NCBI GenBank assembly: GCA_035715725.1 | Contig: DASTKT010000201.1 | Location: 1 to 64,000 of the forward strand | Direction: 5' to 3' | Origin: JADGGV01 sp035715725 | Lineage (GTDB): Bacteria > Gemmatimonadota > Gemmatimonadetes > Longimicrobiales > RSA9 | Length of the DNA stretch: 64,000 nt | Part shown: positions 23,778 to 33,365 of the stretch, piece by piece | Position numbering within the stretch: the stretch's first letter is position 1 | Layout: every line of letters starts with the position of its first letter | Made by a program: the position numbers and the translations under genes | The notes under the pieces: generated by a model | What the model saw: only the letters and a program-made list of their open reading frames with translations | What the model was told of the DNA's origin: nothing | Databases searched by the model: none

Positions 23778-25127
23778 TCAGCGCAGCAGTGGCGCCGGCT
23801 CGCGCAGGCGGGCCTCCACCTCCGCGGGCGCGAGCTGGGCCAGCGCCGCCAGCCGGTCGGAGGCGACCTCGCGGCGCGCGCCCCAGGTGAACAGGCGCAG
23901 CACCCGCGCGCTCTGGTAGAGCCCCTCGGCGATGCTGGGGAGTCCGATGAGGCCGGCTCTTCCCATGGGACCGAGCCGGAGCACCTCGCCGGAGCGGCGC
24001 TGGAGGAGCAGGTCGAGGCCGAACATCGCCGGCTTCTCGGGATAGTCGAGGTAGGCCGAGCCGGGCGGGAGGCCCAGCTCGGCGGCGATGCGCTCCTCGA
24101 CGGCCCGCTTCAGGGGGGAATCCGGCACGACCCACTCGCCGCTGGGGCGGCCGTCGATCTCCGCGGCCACGACCTCGGCGGCGCGCTTGGGCAGCTGCCG
24201 GGCGCGCAGCGCCGCGACCCAGCGGGCGACTCGATCGGCGGTGTCCGTGGCGGCGGCGACGGCCCGGCTCTCGAGGAGGAAGAGGAGCGCCTCGTCGGTC
24301 TGACCCACCAGCTCGTCCGGCGCGATGAGGCCGCCGGCCAGCGCGTCGTCCACGATCCGCTTGTACATCACGGTCGCGGCACGCACGGCGTGGTGCCAGT
24401 AGACGTTCCGGAACATCTGGTACTTCGAGAAGAGGAGCGACTCGAGGGCGGCGACGCCCTTCTCGTGGACTCCGACCTCGAGGCGGCCGGAGGCGGGATC
24501 GGGGAGCACGGCGAGCGCGTGGAGGAGGCGGTCCACGTCGACGTCGCCATAGGGGACTCCGCAGAACCAGGCATCCCGGCGGAGGTACTCGATCTTGTCC
24601 AGGTCGAGGCTTCCGGAGACCAGCCCCTGGAGCGGGCTCTCGGAATGTCCGCGGATGAGCGCCTCGACGCGTTCCGCGCCCCCCGGCGCGACCGATTCGA
24701 GCGCGGCGCGCACCTCCGGCTCCTGGAGGAAGCGGCCGACCACGGCCTCGTGGTGACCGGGGATCCGCCCCTCCTCGAGCTCTTCGACCGCGTGGGAGAA
24801 CGGATAGTGTCCGATGTCGTGGAGGAGCCCGGCCAGCGGGATCAGCCGGCACTCGTCGGGACCTACGCGCGCCAGGGCGTTGCGCTCCCCGAGCACCGCG
24901 AGAGCGCGCTGCGCCAGGTGGTAGACGCCGAGGGCGTGGTCGAAGCGGGTGTGCGTCGCGCCGGGGTAGACCAGGTGCGCGAGCCCGAGCTGCTTGATGT
25001 AGCGGAGCCGCTGGAAGGCCGCCGAGTCGACGATCCGCATGGCCAGCGCGTCGATGCGGATCGTATCCCAGAGCGGGTCCCGGAGGACGACGGGACGGGG
25101 CGCGCTCGACGGCGTTTCGCCGGTCAT
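23778..25127 (-). CDS. HD-domain phosphohydrolase, SAMHD1/dGTPase-like
   Basis: 449 residues. Metal-binding H...HD...D motifs: THTRFDHALGVYHLAQRA, LAGLLHDIGHYPFSH and LVSGSLDLDKIEYLRRDAW. The N-terminal VVLRDPLWDTIRIDALAMRIVDSAAFQRLRYIKQLG is typical of the YdhJ/SAMHD1-related family, whose characterised members hydrolyse dNTPs or other nucleotides. The real substrate is unknown. Cytoplasmic. Same strand as pckA (120-nt gap that contains a palindromic repeat), so it may have its own transcript. Confidence 0.9.
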   Translation of the reverse strand: MTGETPSSAPRPVVLRDPLWDTIRIDALAMRIVDSAAFQRLRYIKQLGLAHLVYPGATHTRFDHALGVYHLAQRALAVLGERNALARVGPDECRLIPLAGLLHDIGHYPFSHAVEELEEGRIPGHHEAVVGRFLQEPEVRAALESVAPGGAERVEALIRGHSESPLQGLVSGSLDLDKIEYLRRDAWFCGVPYGDVDVDRLLHALAVLPDPASGRLEVGVHEKGVAALESLLFSKYQMFRNVYWHHAVRAATVMYKRIVDDALAGGLIAPDELVGQTDEALLFLLESRAVAAATDTADRVARWVAALRARQLPKRAAEVVAAEIDGRPSGEWVVPDSPLKRAVEERIAAELGLPPGSAYLDYPEKPAMFGLDLLLQRRSGEVLRLGPMGRAGLIGLPSIAEGLYQSARVLRLFTWGARREVASDRLAALAQLAPAEVEARLREPAPLLR

Positions 25128-25156
25128 ACGTCCAGCCTCTCCAAAGCGACATGAAT

Positions 25157-25217
25157 GAGCGGGGGAGCGGGGGAAGCAGAGGTCGCCGTGTCCCCCACTC
25201 CCCCACTCCCCCGCTCG
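25157..25217. repeat. GAGTGGG-type interspersed palindrome, copy 3
   Basis: The left arm has GAGCGGGGGAGCGGGGGA and the right arm CCCCCACTC / CCCCCGCTCG units around a GTCGCCGTGTC core almost identical to copy 1. It lies between pckA and the HD gene. Confidence 0.75.
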
Positions 25218-25248
25218 ACGGATTACGCCCGCGGCGCGCGCCGCCGCC

Positions 25249-26832
25249 TCACGGTCCCGCGTTCCGCACCGCCTCGGACGCCTCCTCCGCGAACTTCTGG
25301 AAGTTCTCGCGGAACATCCCCGCGAGCTTCTGCGCCGCTTCGTCGTATGCGTGCGGGTCCGGCCACGTGCTGCGCGGCACGAGCACCTCTGGCGGCACGC
25401 CCGGCACGTGCTCGGGCACCTCGAGGCCGAAGACCGGATCCCGGCGCGTGGGCACGTGGTCGATCTGTCCGCCGAGCACGGCGTGCACCATGGCCCGCGT
25501 GTACGACAGCTTCATGCGGTGCCCGATCCCGGCCGGGCCGCCGGTCCACCCGGTGTTGACGAGCCACACCGTCGAGTTGTGCCGCGTGATGAACTCCCCC
25601 AGCATGCGCACGTAGACCGAGGGATGGAATGGCAGGAACGGCGCACCGAAGCACGCGCTGAACGTCGCCTTCGGCTCGGTCACGCCGCGCTCGGTCCCGG
25701 CCACCTTCGCCGTGTAGCCGGAGAGGAAGTGGTACATCGCCTGCTCGCGCGTCAGCCGGGCGATCGGCGGCAGGACGCCGAACGCATCCGCGGTCAGGAA
25801 CAGCACATGGCTCGGGTGGCGTCCCGCGCCGCTCTCGACCCGCCCCTCGATGAACGAGATCGGATAGGAGGAGCGCGTGTTCTCGGTGATCTCGTCGGAA
25901 TTCCAGTCGACGACCCGCGTCTCCGGGTCCATGACGACGTTCTCCAGCACCGCGCCGAACCGGTGGCTCGCCGCCCAGATCAGCGGCTCGCCTTCCGCGG
26001 AGAGCCGGATCGCCTTCGCGTAGTTGCCGCCCTCGAAGTTGAAGATCCCCCGCTCGCTCCAACCGTGCTCGTCGTCGCCGATGAGGTGCCGCGTGGGGTC
26101 CGTCGAGAGCGTCGTCTTCCCGGTGCCGGAAAGTCCGAAGAAGAGCGCCGTATCCCCCAGGTCGCCCTCGTTGGCCGAGCAGTGCATCGGCAGCACGCCC
26201 TCCGTCGGGAGCAGCCCGTTCATCACGCTGAAGACCGACTTCTTGATCTCGCCCGCGTACCGCGTCCCGCCGATCAGCACGGTCCGGTCGGCGAAGTTGA
26301 GAACGACGAACGTCGACGTCCGGGTCCCGTGCACCTCCGGGTTCGCCTTCATCTCCGGCGCGTGCAGCACCGTGAAGCCGGGCTCGAAGCCCTCCCGCTC
26401 CTCGGCCGACGGCTCGATGAACATGTTGTGCACGAACAGGCTCTGCCACGCCGCCGTGGTGATGACCCGGACCGGCAGGCGGTACTCCGGGTCCGCACCC
26501 GCGAACACGTCCCGAACGAACAGCTCCTCGCCCTCGAGGTACTGCAGGACATCCCGCTTCAGCGCCGCGTAGTGTTCCTCGCTCAACGGCTGGTTCGGCC
26601 CCCACCAGATGCGCGACTCCGTGGACGACTCCCGCACCACGAATTTGTCGTTCGGGGACCGTCCCGTATGCGGCGCCGTCAGCCCGACGAACGCCCCATC
26701 CGCCGTCAGCTTCCCCTCTCCGCGCTGGAGCGCCAACTCCACCAGCACGGCCGCCGGGAGATTCCAGTGTACGTCCCTGCGGGGGCGGAGCCCGTGCCGC
26801 GTGAGGTCGGTGCTGCTCGTGATCGTTGCCAC
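25249..26832 (-). CDS. pckA: Phosphoenolpyruvate carboxykinase (ATP)
   Basis: 527 residues, a normal length. Catalyses oxaloacetate + ATP = PEP + CO2 + ADP, the first committed step of gluconeogenesis. Diagnostic motifs: GRSPNDKFVVRE, the GTRYAGEIKKSVFSVMN substrate/metal region, the kinase-1a P-loop GLSGTGKTTLSTDPTR, LIGDDEHGW (kinase-2), NFEGGNYAK and FLTADAFGVLPPI. Cytoplasmic. The gene follows maeB by 31 nt on the same strand; together they interconvert C4 and C3 acids. Confidence 0.96.
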   Translation of the reverse strand: MATITSSTDLTRHGLRPRRDVHWNLPAAVLVELALQRGEGKLTADGAFVGLTAPHTGRSPNDKFVVRESSTESRIWWGPNQPLSEEHYAALKRDVLQYLEGEELFVRDVFAGADPEYRLPVRVITTAAWQSLFVHNMFIEPSAEEREGFEPGFTVLHAPEMKANPEVHGTRTSTFVVLNFADRTVLIGGTRYAGEIKKSVFSVMNGLLPTEGVLPMHCSANEGDLGDTALFFGLSGTGKTTLSTDPTRHLIGDDEHGWSERGIFNFEGGNYAKAIRLSAEGEPLIWAASHRFGAVLENVVMDPETRVVDWNSDEITENTRSSYPISFIEGRVESGAGRHPSHVLFLTADAFGVLPPIARLTREQAMYHFLSGYTAKVAGTERGVTEPKATFSACFGAPFLPFHPSVYVRMLGEFITRHNSTVWLVNTGWTGGPAGIGHRMKLSYTRAMVHAVLGGQIDHVPTRRDPVFGLEVPEHVPGVPPEVLVPRSTWPDPHAYDEAAQKLAGMFRENFQKFAEEASEAVRNAGP

Positions 26833-26863
26833 GTGGTCCTCGTTGAGCGTAGGTGCGAGCCGA

Positions 26864-29122
26864 TCAGCGGCCGCGTTGCTGCGCGTCCACCACGGCGATT
26901 GCGGTCAGATTCAGGATGTCCGCTGCGGAAGCGCCGCGCTGGAGCACGTGGACGGGACGCGCCATCCCGAGCAGGATCGGGCCGATCGCCTCCGCGCCCC
27001 CCAGCCGCCACAGCAGCTTGTAGGCGATGTTCGCGGCGTTCAGGTCGGGGAAGATGAGTACGTTCGCCCGCTCCCGCAGTCGGCTGAACGGGAACTGCTG
27101 CTCCAGGATCTCCGGCAGCACCGCCGCGTCCACCTGCATCTCCCCTTCCACCATCAGGTTGGGAGACCGCTGCTTCACCCGCTCGACCGCGTCCTTCACC
27201 TTCAGCGCCTGGGGATGGCGCACCGACCCGAAGTTCGAGAACGAGAGCATCGCGATGTGCGGCTCGATCCCCAACCGCGTCACGAACTCCGCCGACAGCA
27301 GCGCGATCTCCGCCAGCGTCTCCGCGTCCGGCTCGATGTTCACCGTCGTGTCCGCGAAGAACATCACGTCGTGCTGCAGGATCATCATGTAGAGTCCGGC
27401 CACGTGCGTGACCGCGGGCGAGACGCCGATCACTTCGAGCGCCGGCCGGATCGTCTCCGGGTAGTTCGTCTCCTGCCCCGCCACCAGCCCGTCGGCGTCG
27501 CCCTCCTCCACCATCATGCAGCCGAAGTAGATCGGCAGCCGCATCCAGATCCGCGCCTCGGACAGCGTCAGCCCCTTCCGCTGCCGCTTCTGCCACAGCC
27601 GCTGCGCGTAGCGCTCCTGCCGCTCCTGGTACTCCGCCGTCGGGATCAGTCCGATGCCGTCCAGCGCCGCGCCGAGCGCCGCCGCCTTCGCCCGGATCCG
27701 CTCCGGGTCGCCCAGCAGCACCGGCCGCGCGATCCCCTCGTCCACGCACTGGATCGCGCCGCGGATCACCCGCTCGTTCTCCCCTTCCGGGTACACGATG
27801 CGCTTCGGCTCCGCGCGCGCCTTGAGCACGATGTCGCGCATCACCTCGCGCCGCCGCCCGAGCCGCGCCTCGAGCTGCGTGCGGTAGCGCTCCAGGTCCA
27901 CCTCCAGGCGCGCCACACCCGTCTCCATCGCCGCCCGCGCCACGGCCGGTGCCACCCACAGCAGCACCCGCGAGTCGAACGGTTTGGGGATCAGGTAATC
28001 CCGCCCGAAGCGGAACGTCTCCTGCCCGTACGCCGCCGCCACGGCCTCCGGCACGTCCTCCTTCGCCAGGTCCGCGAGCGCGCGCGTCGCCGCCATCTTC
28101 ATCTCCTCGGTGATGGCCCGCGCCCGCACGTCCAGCGCGCCCCGGAAGATGAACGGAAAGCCCAGGACGTTGTTCACCTGGTTCGGGTAGTCCGTGCGGC
28201 CGGTGGCGATGATCGCATCGTCGCGCACCGACTTCACCGCCTCCGGCATGATCTCCGGGTCCGGGTTCGCCAGCGCGAAGATGATCGGGTCCGGCGCCAT
28301 CCCGCGCACCATCTCCGGCGTGACGATGCCTCCCACCGAGAGCCCCACGAACACGTCCGCCCCGACCAGCGCCTGCGCGAGCGAGGTCGGCGGCTGCTCC
28401 CGCGCGAAGCGCGCCTTGTACGCGTCCAGCTCCGCCAGCCGCGACTTCGTGATCACGCCCTTCCGGTCGCACATCGCGATGTTCTCGCGCCGCACGCCCA
28501 GGCGGATGTAATGCTCCGCCGTCGAGATCGCCGCCGCGCCCGCGCCGCTGAACACCACCCGCACGTCCTGGATTCGCTTGCCGGCCAGCTCCACCGCGTT
28601 CAGCAGCGCCGCGCCGCTGATGATCGCCGTGCCGTGCTGATCGTCGTGGAAGACCGGGATCTGCAGCCGCTCCCGGAGCCGCTCCTCGATGTAGAAGCAC
28701 TCGGGCGCCGCGATGTCCTCCAGATTGATCCCGCCGACGGTGGGTTCCAGCAGCTCGCAGAACCGGATGATGTCGTCGGCGTCCTTGCTGGCCAGCTCGA
28801 GGTCGAAGACGTCGATGTCCGCGAAGCGCTTGAAGAGGACGCCCTTCCCCTCCATGACCGGCTTCGCGCCCAGCGGGCCGAGGTCCCCCAGCCCCAGCAC
28901 CGCCGTCCCGTTCGAAACTACGGCCACCAGGTTGCCTCGGGCGGTGTAGCGGTACGCATCGTCCGGCTCCGCCGCGATGGCCCGGCACGCCTCGGCCACT
29001 CCCGGCGTATACGCGAGCGACAGGTCTCGCTGCGTCCCCACCGGCTTCGTGGGGACCACCGCGATCTTCCCGGGGCGGCCCTGTTCGTGGTACTCGAGCG
29101 CCGCCTCCCTCCGTGTCGCCAT
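26864..29122 (-). CDS. maeB: NADP-dependent malic enzyme with phosphotransacetylase-like domain
   Basis: 752 residues, the usual size of MaeB. The N-terminal malic-enzyme half (about 1-420) has SLAYTPGVAEACRAI, VSNGTAVLGLGDLGPLGAKPVMEGK, FHDDQHGTAII and VFSGAGAAAISTAEHY (dinucleotide binding). The C-terminal half (about 430-752) is a phosphotransacetylase-like domain (RIVYPEGENERVIRGAIQC, ANIAYKLLWRLGGAEAIGPI) that regulates rather than catalyses. Converts malate to pyruvate with NADPH. Likely first gene of the maeB-pckA pair, divergent from the BamA-like gene. Confidence 0.95.
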   Translation of the reverse strand: MATRREAALEYHEQGRPGKIAVVPTKPVGTQRDLSLAYTPGVAEACRAIAAEPDDAYRYTARGNLVAVVSNGTAVLGLGDLGPLGAKPVMEGKGVLFKRFADIDVFDLELASKDADDIIRFCELLEPTVGGINLEDIAAPECFYIEERLRERLQIPVFHDDQHGTAIISGAALLNAVELAGKRIQDVRVVFSGAGAAAISTAEHYIRLGVRRENIAMCDRKGVITKSRLAELDAYKARFAREQPPTSLAQALVGADVFVGLSVGGIVTPEMVRGMAPDPIIFALANPDPEIMPEAVKSVRDDAIIATGRTDYPNQVNNVLGFPFIFRGALDVRARAITEEMKMAATRALADLAKEDVPEAVAAAYGQETFRFGRDYLIPKPFDSRVLLWVAPAVARAAMETGVARLEVDLERYRTQLEARLGRRREVMRDIVLKARAEPKRIVYPEGENERVIRGAIQCVDEGIARPVLLGDPERIRAKAAALGAALDGIGLIPTAEYQERQERYAQRLWQKRQRKGLTLSEARIWMRLPIYFGCMMVEEGDADGLVAGQETNYPETIRPALEVIGVSPAVTHVAGLYMMILQHDVMFFADTTVNIEPDAETLAEIALLSAEFVTRLGIEPHIAMLSFSNFGSVRHPQALKVKDAVERVKQRSPNLMVEGEMQVDAAVLPEILEQQFPFSRLRERANVLIFPDLNAANIAYKLLWRLGGAEAIGPILLGMARPVHVLQRGASAADILNLTAIAVVDAQQRGR

Positions 29123-29286
29123 CGAAAACCCTGCTTGGTTCCTGAGGATTTCGCGGACCGAGCCATCTCGGTGCGAAGCGGCTAGGTTATCGCGCGCGTC
29201 GGCGCCGTGTCAAGCGCGCCCGGCCGTCCGGGATAGGCCCTTTCGCGGGCTGGACCCGACCCCGGAAAATGGTGTAACTTCCGCCC

Positions 29287-31116
29287 ATGCGCCTCGTTCC
29301 GCTCGCCGCCCTGCTCCTGGCCATCGCGCCCGCCGCCGCGGCCGCGCAGGAGCCGCCCTCGCCCGGCGGACTGCCCCCGGCGCAGGCGCCCGAGGCGGAG
29401 CCCGCGCACGCCATCCCGGCCACCTCACCCGAGTGCCGCACCGGCCCCATCTCCTTCATCTTCATCGACAACCACTCGATCTTCGACACCGGCGACCCGC
29501 TCCTCTCGCCGCGCTTCGCCTGGGCGTACGCCGCCGCCAACCGGCTGCACATGCGCACGCGGCCGCCCGTCATCCGCCGCGAGCTCCTCTTCCGCCGCGG
29601 CGACTGCTACGACCCCGTGCTCCTCGACGAGTCGGCGCGGCTGCTGCGCGCCTACGACTTCATCTCCCGCGCCGACGTCTACGGCATCAAGCAGCCGGAC
29701 GGCAGCTACCACGTCGTCGTCGACACCCAGGACGAGTGGAGCACCTCGCTCGATCTGCGCGTCGCCTTCGACGGCGGGCCGCTCTTCCAGGGCGCCCGCA
29801 TCCGCGACGCCAACTTCCTGGGCAGCGGCCAGAGCGTCGGCGCGTTCTTCATCCAGCGGGACGTGACCCGGGATTACGGCGTCGCCTACGACACGCCCCA
29901 GTTCTTCGGCACGCTCTGGGACCTCCACCTGGCGGCGGGCCGGACCAGCGCCGGCAGCTTCCTCGACGAGACCGTCCAGTACCCGTTCCTCGGCGAGGCC
30001 GGCCGCTGGGCCGTGCGCCAGGCGTTCCTGCGCGAGGACCGGCTCTTCGACTACATCGCCGGCGACGTGGACCGCGAGCACGTCCTCCTCCCGGTCCGCG
30101 AGACCGCCGGCGACCTCGCGCTCGTCACCCGCCTCGGCCGGCGTGGCAACCTCACGCTCGTCGGCGGCGGCCTCTCCGTCGAGGACCGGCGCTACCCCGG
30201 CGCGGTCGAGTTCGCGCGTGGTCGCGCGTCCAGCGAGCGTACGCCCGCCGACTCGCAGCTCGTCGCCGCCGTCGCCCCCCAGCGCGAGGAGCTGCAGAAC
30301 GTGCGGGCCGTCCTGCTCCTCGGCCAGCGCGACATCGTCTGGATCCAGCGCCGCGGCCTCGACGCGCTCCGCGGCGTCCAGGACGTCCGCCTCGGCGCCG
30401 AGGTCTCGCTCGCCCTCGGCAAGTCGATCCCCAGCCTCTCCGACGACGACGACCTCGCCTCCACGCTCACCGTCTACAGCGCCTTCGCCGCCGGCGATTT
30501 CCTCTTCGCCGGTCGCGTCCGCGGCGATGGCCGGCGCAACTTCCGGGCGCCCGCCGGCGCCGGTGAGATCGAGGACGTCTACGGCGAGGGCGAGCTCTTC
30601 GCCTACTGGCGCCCTGCGCCGTTCCCGCGCCACACGCTCGTGTTGCGCGGCGCCGCCGCCGGAGGCTGGTTCACGCGTACGCCGTTCCAGCTCACCCTGG
30701 GAGGCGACGACGCGCTCCGCGGCTACCGGCCCGAGCGCTTCCCCGGCGGCCGACGCCTCGTCGGCACGTTCGAGGACCGGATCTACTTCGGCTGGCCATT
30801 CCGTGACGTGCTCGACCTCGGCGCCACGCTCTTCGCCGATGTCGGCCGCATCTATCCGGGGGACGTCCCGTTCGGCCTCGACTCCGGCTGGCGTGCGAGC
30901 GTCGGAGCCGGTCTGCGCGGCTCCTTCCCCGCCGGCGGCCGGACCACGTACCGGATCGACGTCGCCATGCCTGTCGGCGGCTCCTCGTACAAGGACGCTC
31001 GCCTGATCGTCTCCGTCGGCGAGCTGCTTGGCCTCTCCGCGCCGTTCGAGACCCGCCAGCTCGCCCGCTCGCGCTCGGGCGGCCTCTCCGGCGACCTGTT
31101 CTCGTTCCCCCGCTGA
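29287..31116 (+). CDS. BamA/TamA-like outer-membrane protein with a single POTRA
   Basis: 609 residues. A signal peptide (AALLLAIAPAAAAAQ), then a POTRA-like module (about 90-155; VIRRELLFRRGDCYDPVLLDESARLL..., HVVVDTQDEW), then a beta barrel with bacterial-surface-antigen features (TLGGDDALRGYRPERFPGGR near 470-490, and GLRGSFPAG). It is shorter than BamA, which has several POTRAs, so it is a paralogue of unknown substrate, perhaps in assembly or lipid export. It is the first gene of a plus-strand series; the amidohydrolase starts 5 nt after its stop. Confidence 0.82.
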   Translation: MRLVPLAALLLAIAPAAAAAQEPPSPGGLPPAQAPEAEPAHAIPATSPECRTGPISFIFIDNHSIFDTGDPLLSPRFAWAYAAANRLHMRTRPPVIRRELLFRRGDCYDPVLLDESARLLRAYDFISRADVYGIKQPDGSYHVVVDTQDEWSTSLDLRVAFDGGPLFQGARIRDANFLGSGQSVGAFFIQRDVTRDYGVAYDTPQFFGTLWDLHLAAGRTSAGSFLDETVQYPFLGEAGRWAVRQAFLREDRLFDYIAGDVDREHVLLPVRETAGDLALVTRLGRRGNLTLVGGGLSVEDRRYPGAVEFARGRASSERTPADSQLVAAVAPQREELQNVRAVLLLGQRDIVWIQRRGLDALRGVQDVRLGAEVSLALGKSIPSLSDDDDLASTLTVYSAFAAGDFLFAGRVRGDGRRNFRAPAGAGEIEDVYGEGELFAYWRPAPFPRHTLVLRGAAAGGWFTRTPFQLTLGGDDALRGYRPERFPGGRRLVGTFEDRIYFGWPFRDVLDLGATLFADVGRIYPGDVPFGLDSGWRASVGAGLRGSFPAGGRTTYRIDVAMPVGGSSYKDARLIVSVGELLGLSAPFETRQLARSRSGGLSGDLFSFPR

Positions 31117-31121
31117 TCGAC

Positions 31122-32504
31122 GTGTCGCTCCGCCCCGTCCGCTACTCCGCCGCCTGGGTGCTCCCCGTGTCGGCGCCGCCCATCCGGGACGGCGCCGTGC
31201 TCGTCGACGCCCGCGGCCGCATCGCCGCCGTCGGCCCGGCCGCCGCGGTCCCGACCCCGGACGACGCCGAATCCCTCGATCTCGGCGAGGCCGCGCTCCT
31301 CCCCGGCCTCGTGAACACTCACTGCCACCCGGAGCTCGCCGCGTTCCGCGGGCTGCTCGACGACCTGCCGTTCGACGACTGGATCCCGACGCTGCTCGCC
31401 GCCAAGCGCGGCTCCGGGCTCAGCCAGGACGAGTACGTGCTCGCCGCGAAGTGGACGTGCGCCGAGGCCCTCGCCGCCGGCATGACCACGCTCGGCGCCA
31501 CCGAGGCCAGCGCCGCGGCCGCCGAGGCCTGCCGCGAGGCCGGCATGCGCGCGCTCGTCTACCGCGAGACGTTCGGCCCCGACCCCGCCCAGGCCGAGGC
31601 CTCGCTCGCCGAGCTCGCCGCCGCCGTCGAGAGCCTCCGCGAGCGCGAGACCGACCTGGTTCACATCGGCGTCTCGCCGCACGCGCCCTACACCGTCTCG
31701 GACCGCCTCTTCCGCATGGTCGCGGACTACGCGATCGCCGAGTCGCTCCCCGTCGCGGTCCACGCCGCCGAGGGCCTCGTCGAGGACCAGCTCGTCCGCG
31801 AAGGCGTCGGACGCTTCGCCGCCGGCCTGAACGCCCGCGGCATCGCCACCCCGCGTCGCGCCGCCTCCACGGTGGCGCTCCTCGAGGAGACGCGCATCCT
31901 CCGCGCTCGCCCACTCGTCATCCACGCCGTGCGCGTCGATGCGGAGGACCGCCGCCGCCTCTCCGATCACGGCGCCGCCGTCGCGCACTGTCCCATCGCG
32001 AACGCGCGCCTCGGACACGGTACCGCGCCCCTCCTCGAGATGCTGGAGCGCGGCATCACCGTCGGGCTCGGCACGGATTCCGTCGCGAGCAACAACCGCC
32101 TCGATCTCCTCGAGGAGGCCCGCGCCGCCCAGCTCGGCCAGCGCGTCCGCCACGCCTCCGGCACGATCCTCCCCGCCGACGAGTTGCTCCGCCTCGCCAC
32201 GATCGACGGTGCCCGCGCCCTCGGCGTCGACGGTCGGGTCGGCACCCTCGAGCCCGGAAAGGACGCCGACCTGTGCGCCGTCTCGTTCGCAGGCTCGAAC
32301 GTCGTGCCGGTGCACGACCCCGTCTCCGCCCTCTTCCACGCGGCCCGCGGAAGCGACGTCGTCCTCGCCGCGGTCCGCGGCCGGGTCCTCTTCCACCGCG
32401 GCCAGTTCCTCACGCTCGACGTCGCGGAGATGCGCCCCCGAATGGACGCCGCCGCCGCCGCGCTCCGCCGCGCCCGCGACGAGTGGCGCGCCCGCCTCGC
32501 CTGA
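31122..32504 (+). CDS. Amidohydrolase (metal-dependent deaminase/chlorohydrolase family)
   Basis: 460 residues. The TIM-barrel amidohydrolase family with metal ligands in LVNTHCHPEL, VSPHAPYTVS, VHAAEG and TVGLGTDSVASNN, plus AHCPIANARLGHG typical of the MtaD/TrzN/aminodeoxyfutalosine-deaminase branch. Characterised members deaminate adenine-containing nucleosides such as S-adenosylhomocysteine, methylthioadenosine or aminofutalosine. The choice cannot be made here. The GTG follows the barrel-protein stop by 5 nt, so it is cotranscribed. Confidence 0.85.
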   Translation: MSLRPVRYSAAWVLPVSAPPIRDGAVLVDARGRIAAVGPAAAVPTPDDAESLDLGEAALLPGLVNTHCHPELAAFRGLLDDLPFDDWIPTLLAAKRGSGLSQDEYVLAAKWTCAEALAAGMTTLGATEASAAAAEACREAGMRALVYRETFGPDPAQAEASLAELAAAVESLRERETDLVHIGVSPHAPYTVSDRLFRMVADYAIAESLPVAVHAAEGLVEDQLVREGVGRFAAGLNARGIATPRRAASTVALLEETRILRARPLVIHAVRVDAEDRRRLSDHGAAVAHCPIANARLGHGTAPLLEMLERGITVGLGTDSVASNNRLDLLEEARAAQLGQRVRHASGTILPADELLRLATIDGARALGVDGRVGTLEPGKDADLCAVSFAGSNVVPVHDPVSALFHAARGSDVVLAAVRGRVLFHRGQFLTLDVAEMRPRMDAAAAALRRARDEWRARLA

Positions 32505-32547
32505 CCCGCGCTCTCGGCCGGCCGGACCGCCGGACCGCGGCGACGCC

Positions 32548-33279
32548 GTGAGCTTCCGGCCGGCCCGCGTGCTCCACGCCGAGGAGCGGCTCGACGAGCC
32601 GCGCCACGACGACGTCGCGCTCGAGCACAGCCTCGCCCACGTCGCCGCCGTGAACCGCTGGCTCGGCGGCTGGCGCGCGCTGCGGCGCCACCTCCGCCCG
32701 CTCCTCCCCGCGGACCGCGCCGCCCGCATCCTCGACATCGGCACTGGCTCCGCGGATGGGCCCGCCATGCTCGCCCGCTGGGCGCGCGCGACCGGGCGCC
32801 CCCTCGAGGTCGTCGCCACCGACGTGCACCCGCAGATGCTGGACGTGGCCCGCCGCCGCACGGCCGGCTTCCCGGAAGTCCGCGTCCAGCCCGCCGACGC
32901 CCTCGCGCTGCCCTTCCCGGACGGCGCGTTCGACGCCGCACTCCTCACGCTCACCCTGCACCACTTCGAGGGCGAGGATCAGCTCCGGGTGCTGCGCGAG
33001 ATGGCGCGGGTCGCGACCTGGGTGCTCGTCGGCGAGCTGGAGCGCAGCTGGCTGAACTATGTGGGGGCGAAGCTCCTGGCGTGGACGGTCTGGCGGCGGA
33101 ACGCCATCACCCGGCACGATGGGCCGCTCTCCGTGCTCCGGGCTTACACCGCCGCCGAGCTGCTCGGACTCGCCAGGTCCGCGGGGCTCGAGCGGCCCCG
33201 CGTCTTCCGTCATCCGTTCCAGCGGCTCGTCCTCGTCGGCGGCGGCGCGGCCCGGCGCGCGGCCGCCAGCACCGAATGA
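32548..33279 (+). CDS. Class I SAM-dependent methyltransferase
   Basis: 243 residues. Motif I RILDIGTGSADGPAML, acidic VVATDVHPQML, motif II PFPDGAFDAALLTLTLHHF and motif III LREMARVATWVLVGELERSW. The N-terminal region EERLDEPRHDDVALEHSLAHVAAVNRWLGG and the late NAITRHDGPLSVLRAYTAAEL segment resemble methyltransferases found with polyketide or lipid-modifying loci. It precedes YceI and the FAD reductase. The GTG start gives a typical N-terminus. Confidence 0.85.
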   Translation: MSFRPARVLHAEERLDEPRHDDVALEHSLAHVAAVNRWLGGWRALRRHLRPLLPADRAARILDIGTGSADGPAMLARWARATGRPLEVVATDVHPQMLDVARRRTAGFPEVRVQPADALALPFPDGAFDAALLTLTLHHFEGEDQLRVLREMARVATWVLVGELERSWLNYVGAKLLAWTVWRRNAITRHDGPLSVLRAYTAAELLGLARSAGLERPRVFRHPFQRLVLVGGGAARRAAASTE

Positions 33280-33365
33280 AGCTCGACCTCGATGGGGAAC
33301 CGGTGCCGGGGCGGCAGCCTTAACACGAATACGTCCGCGTAGACGGTCCTCATCGGAGGCGTGCG

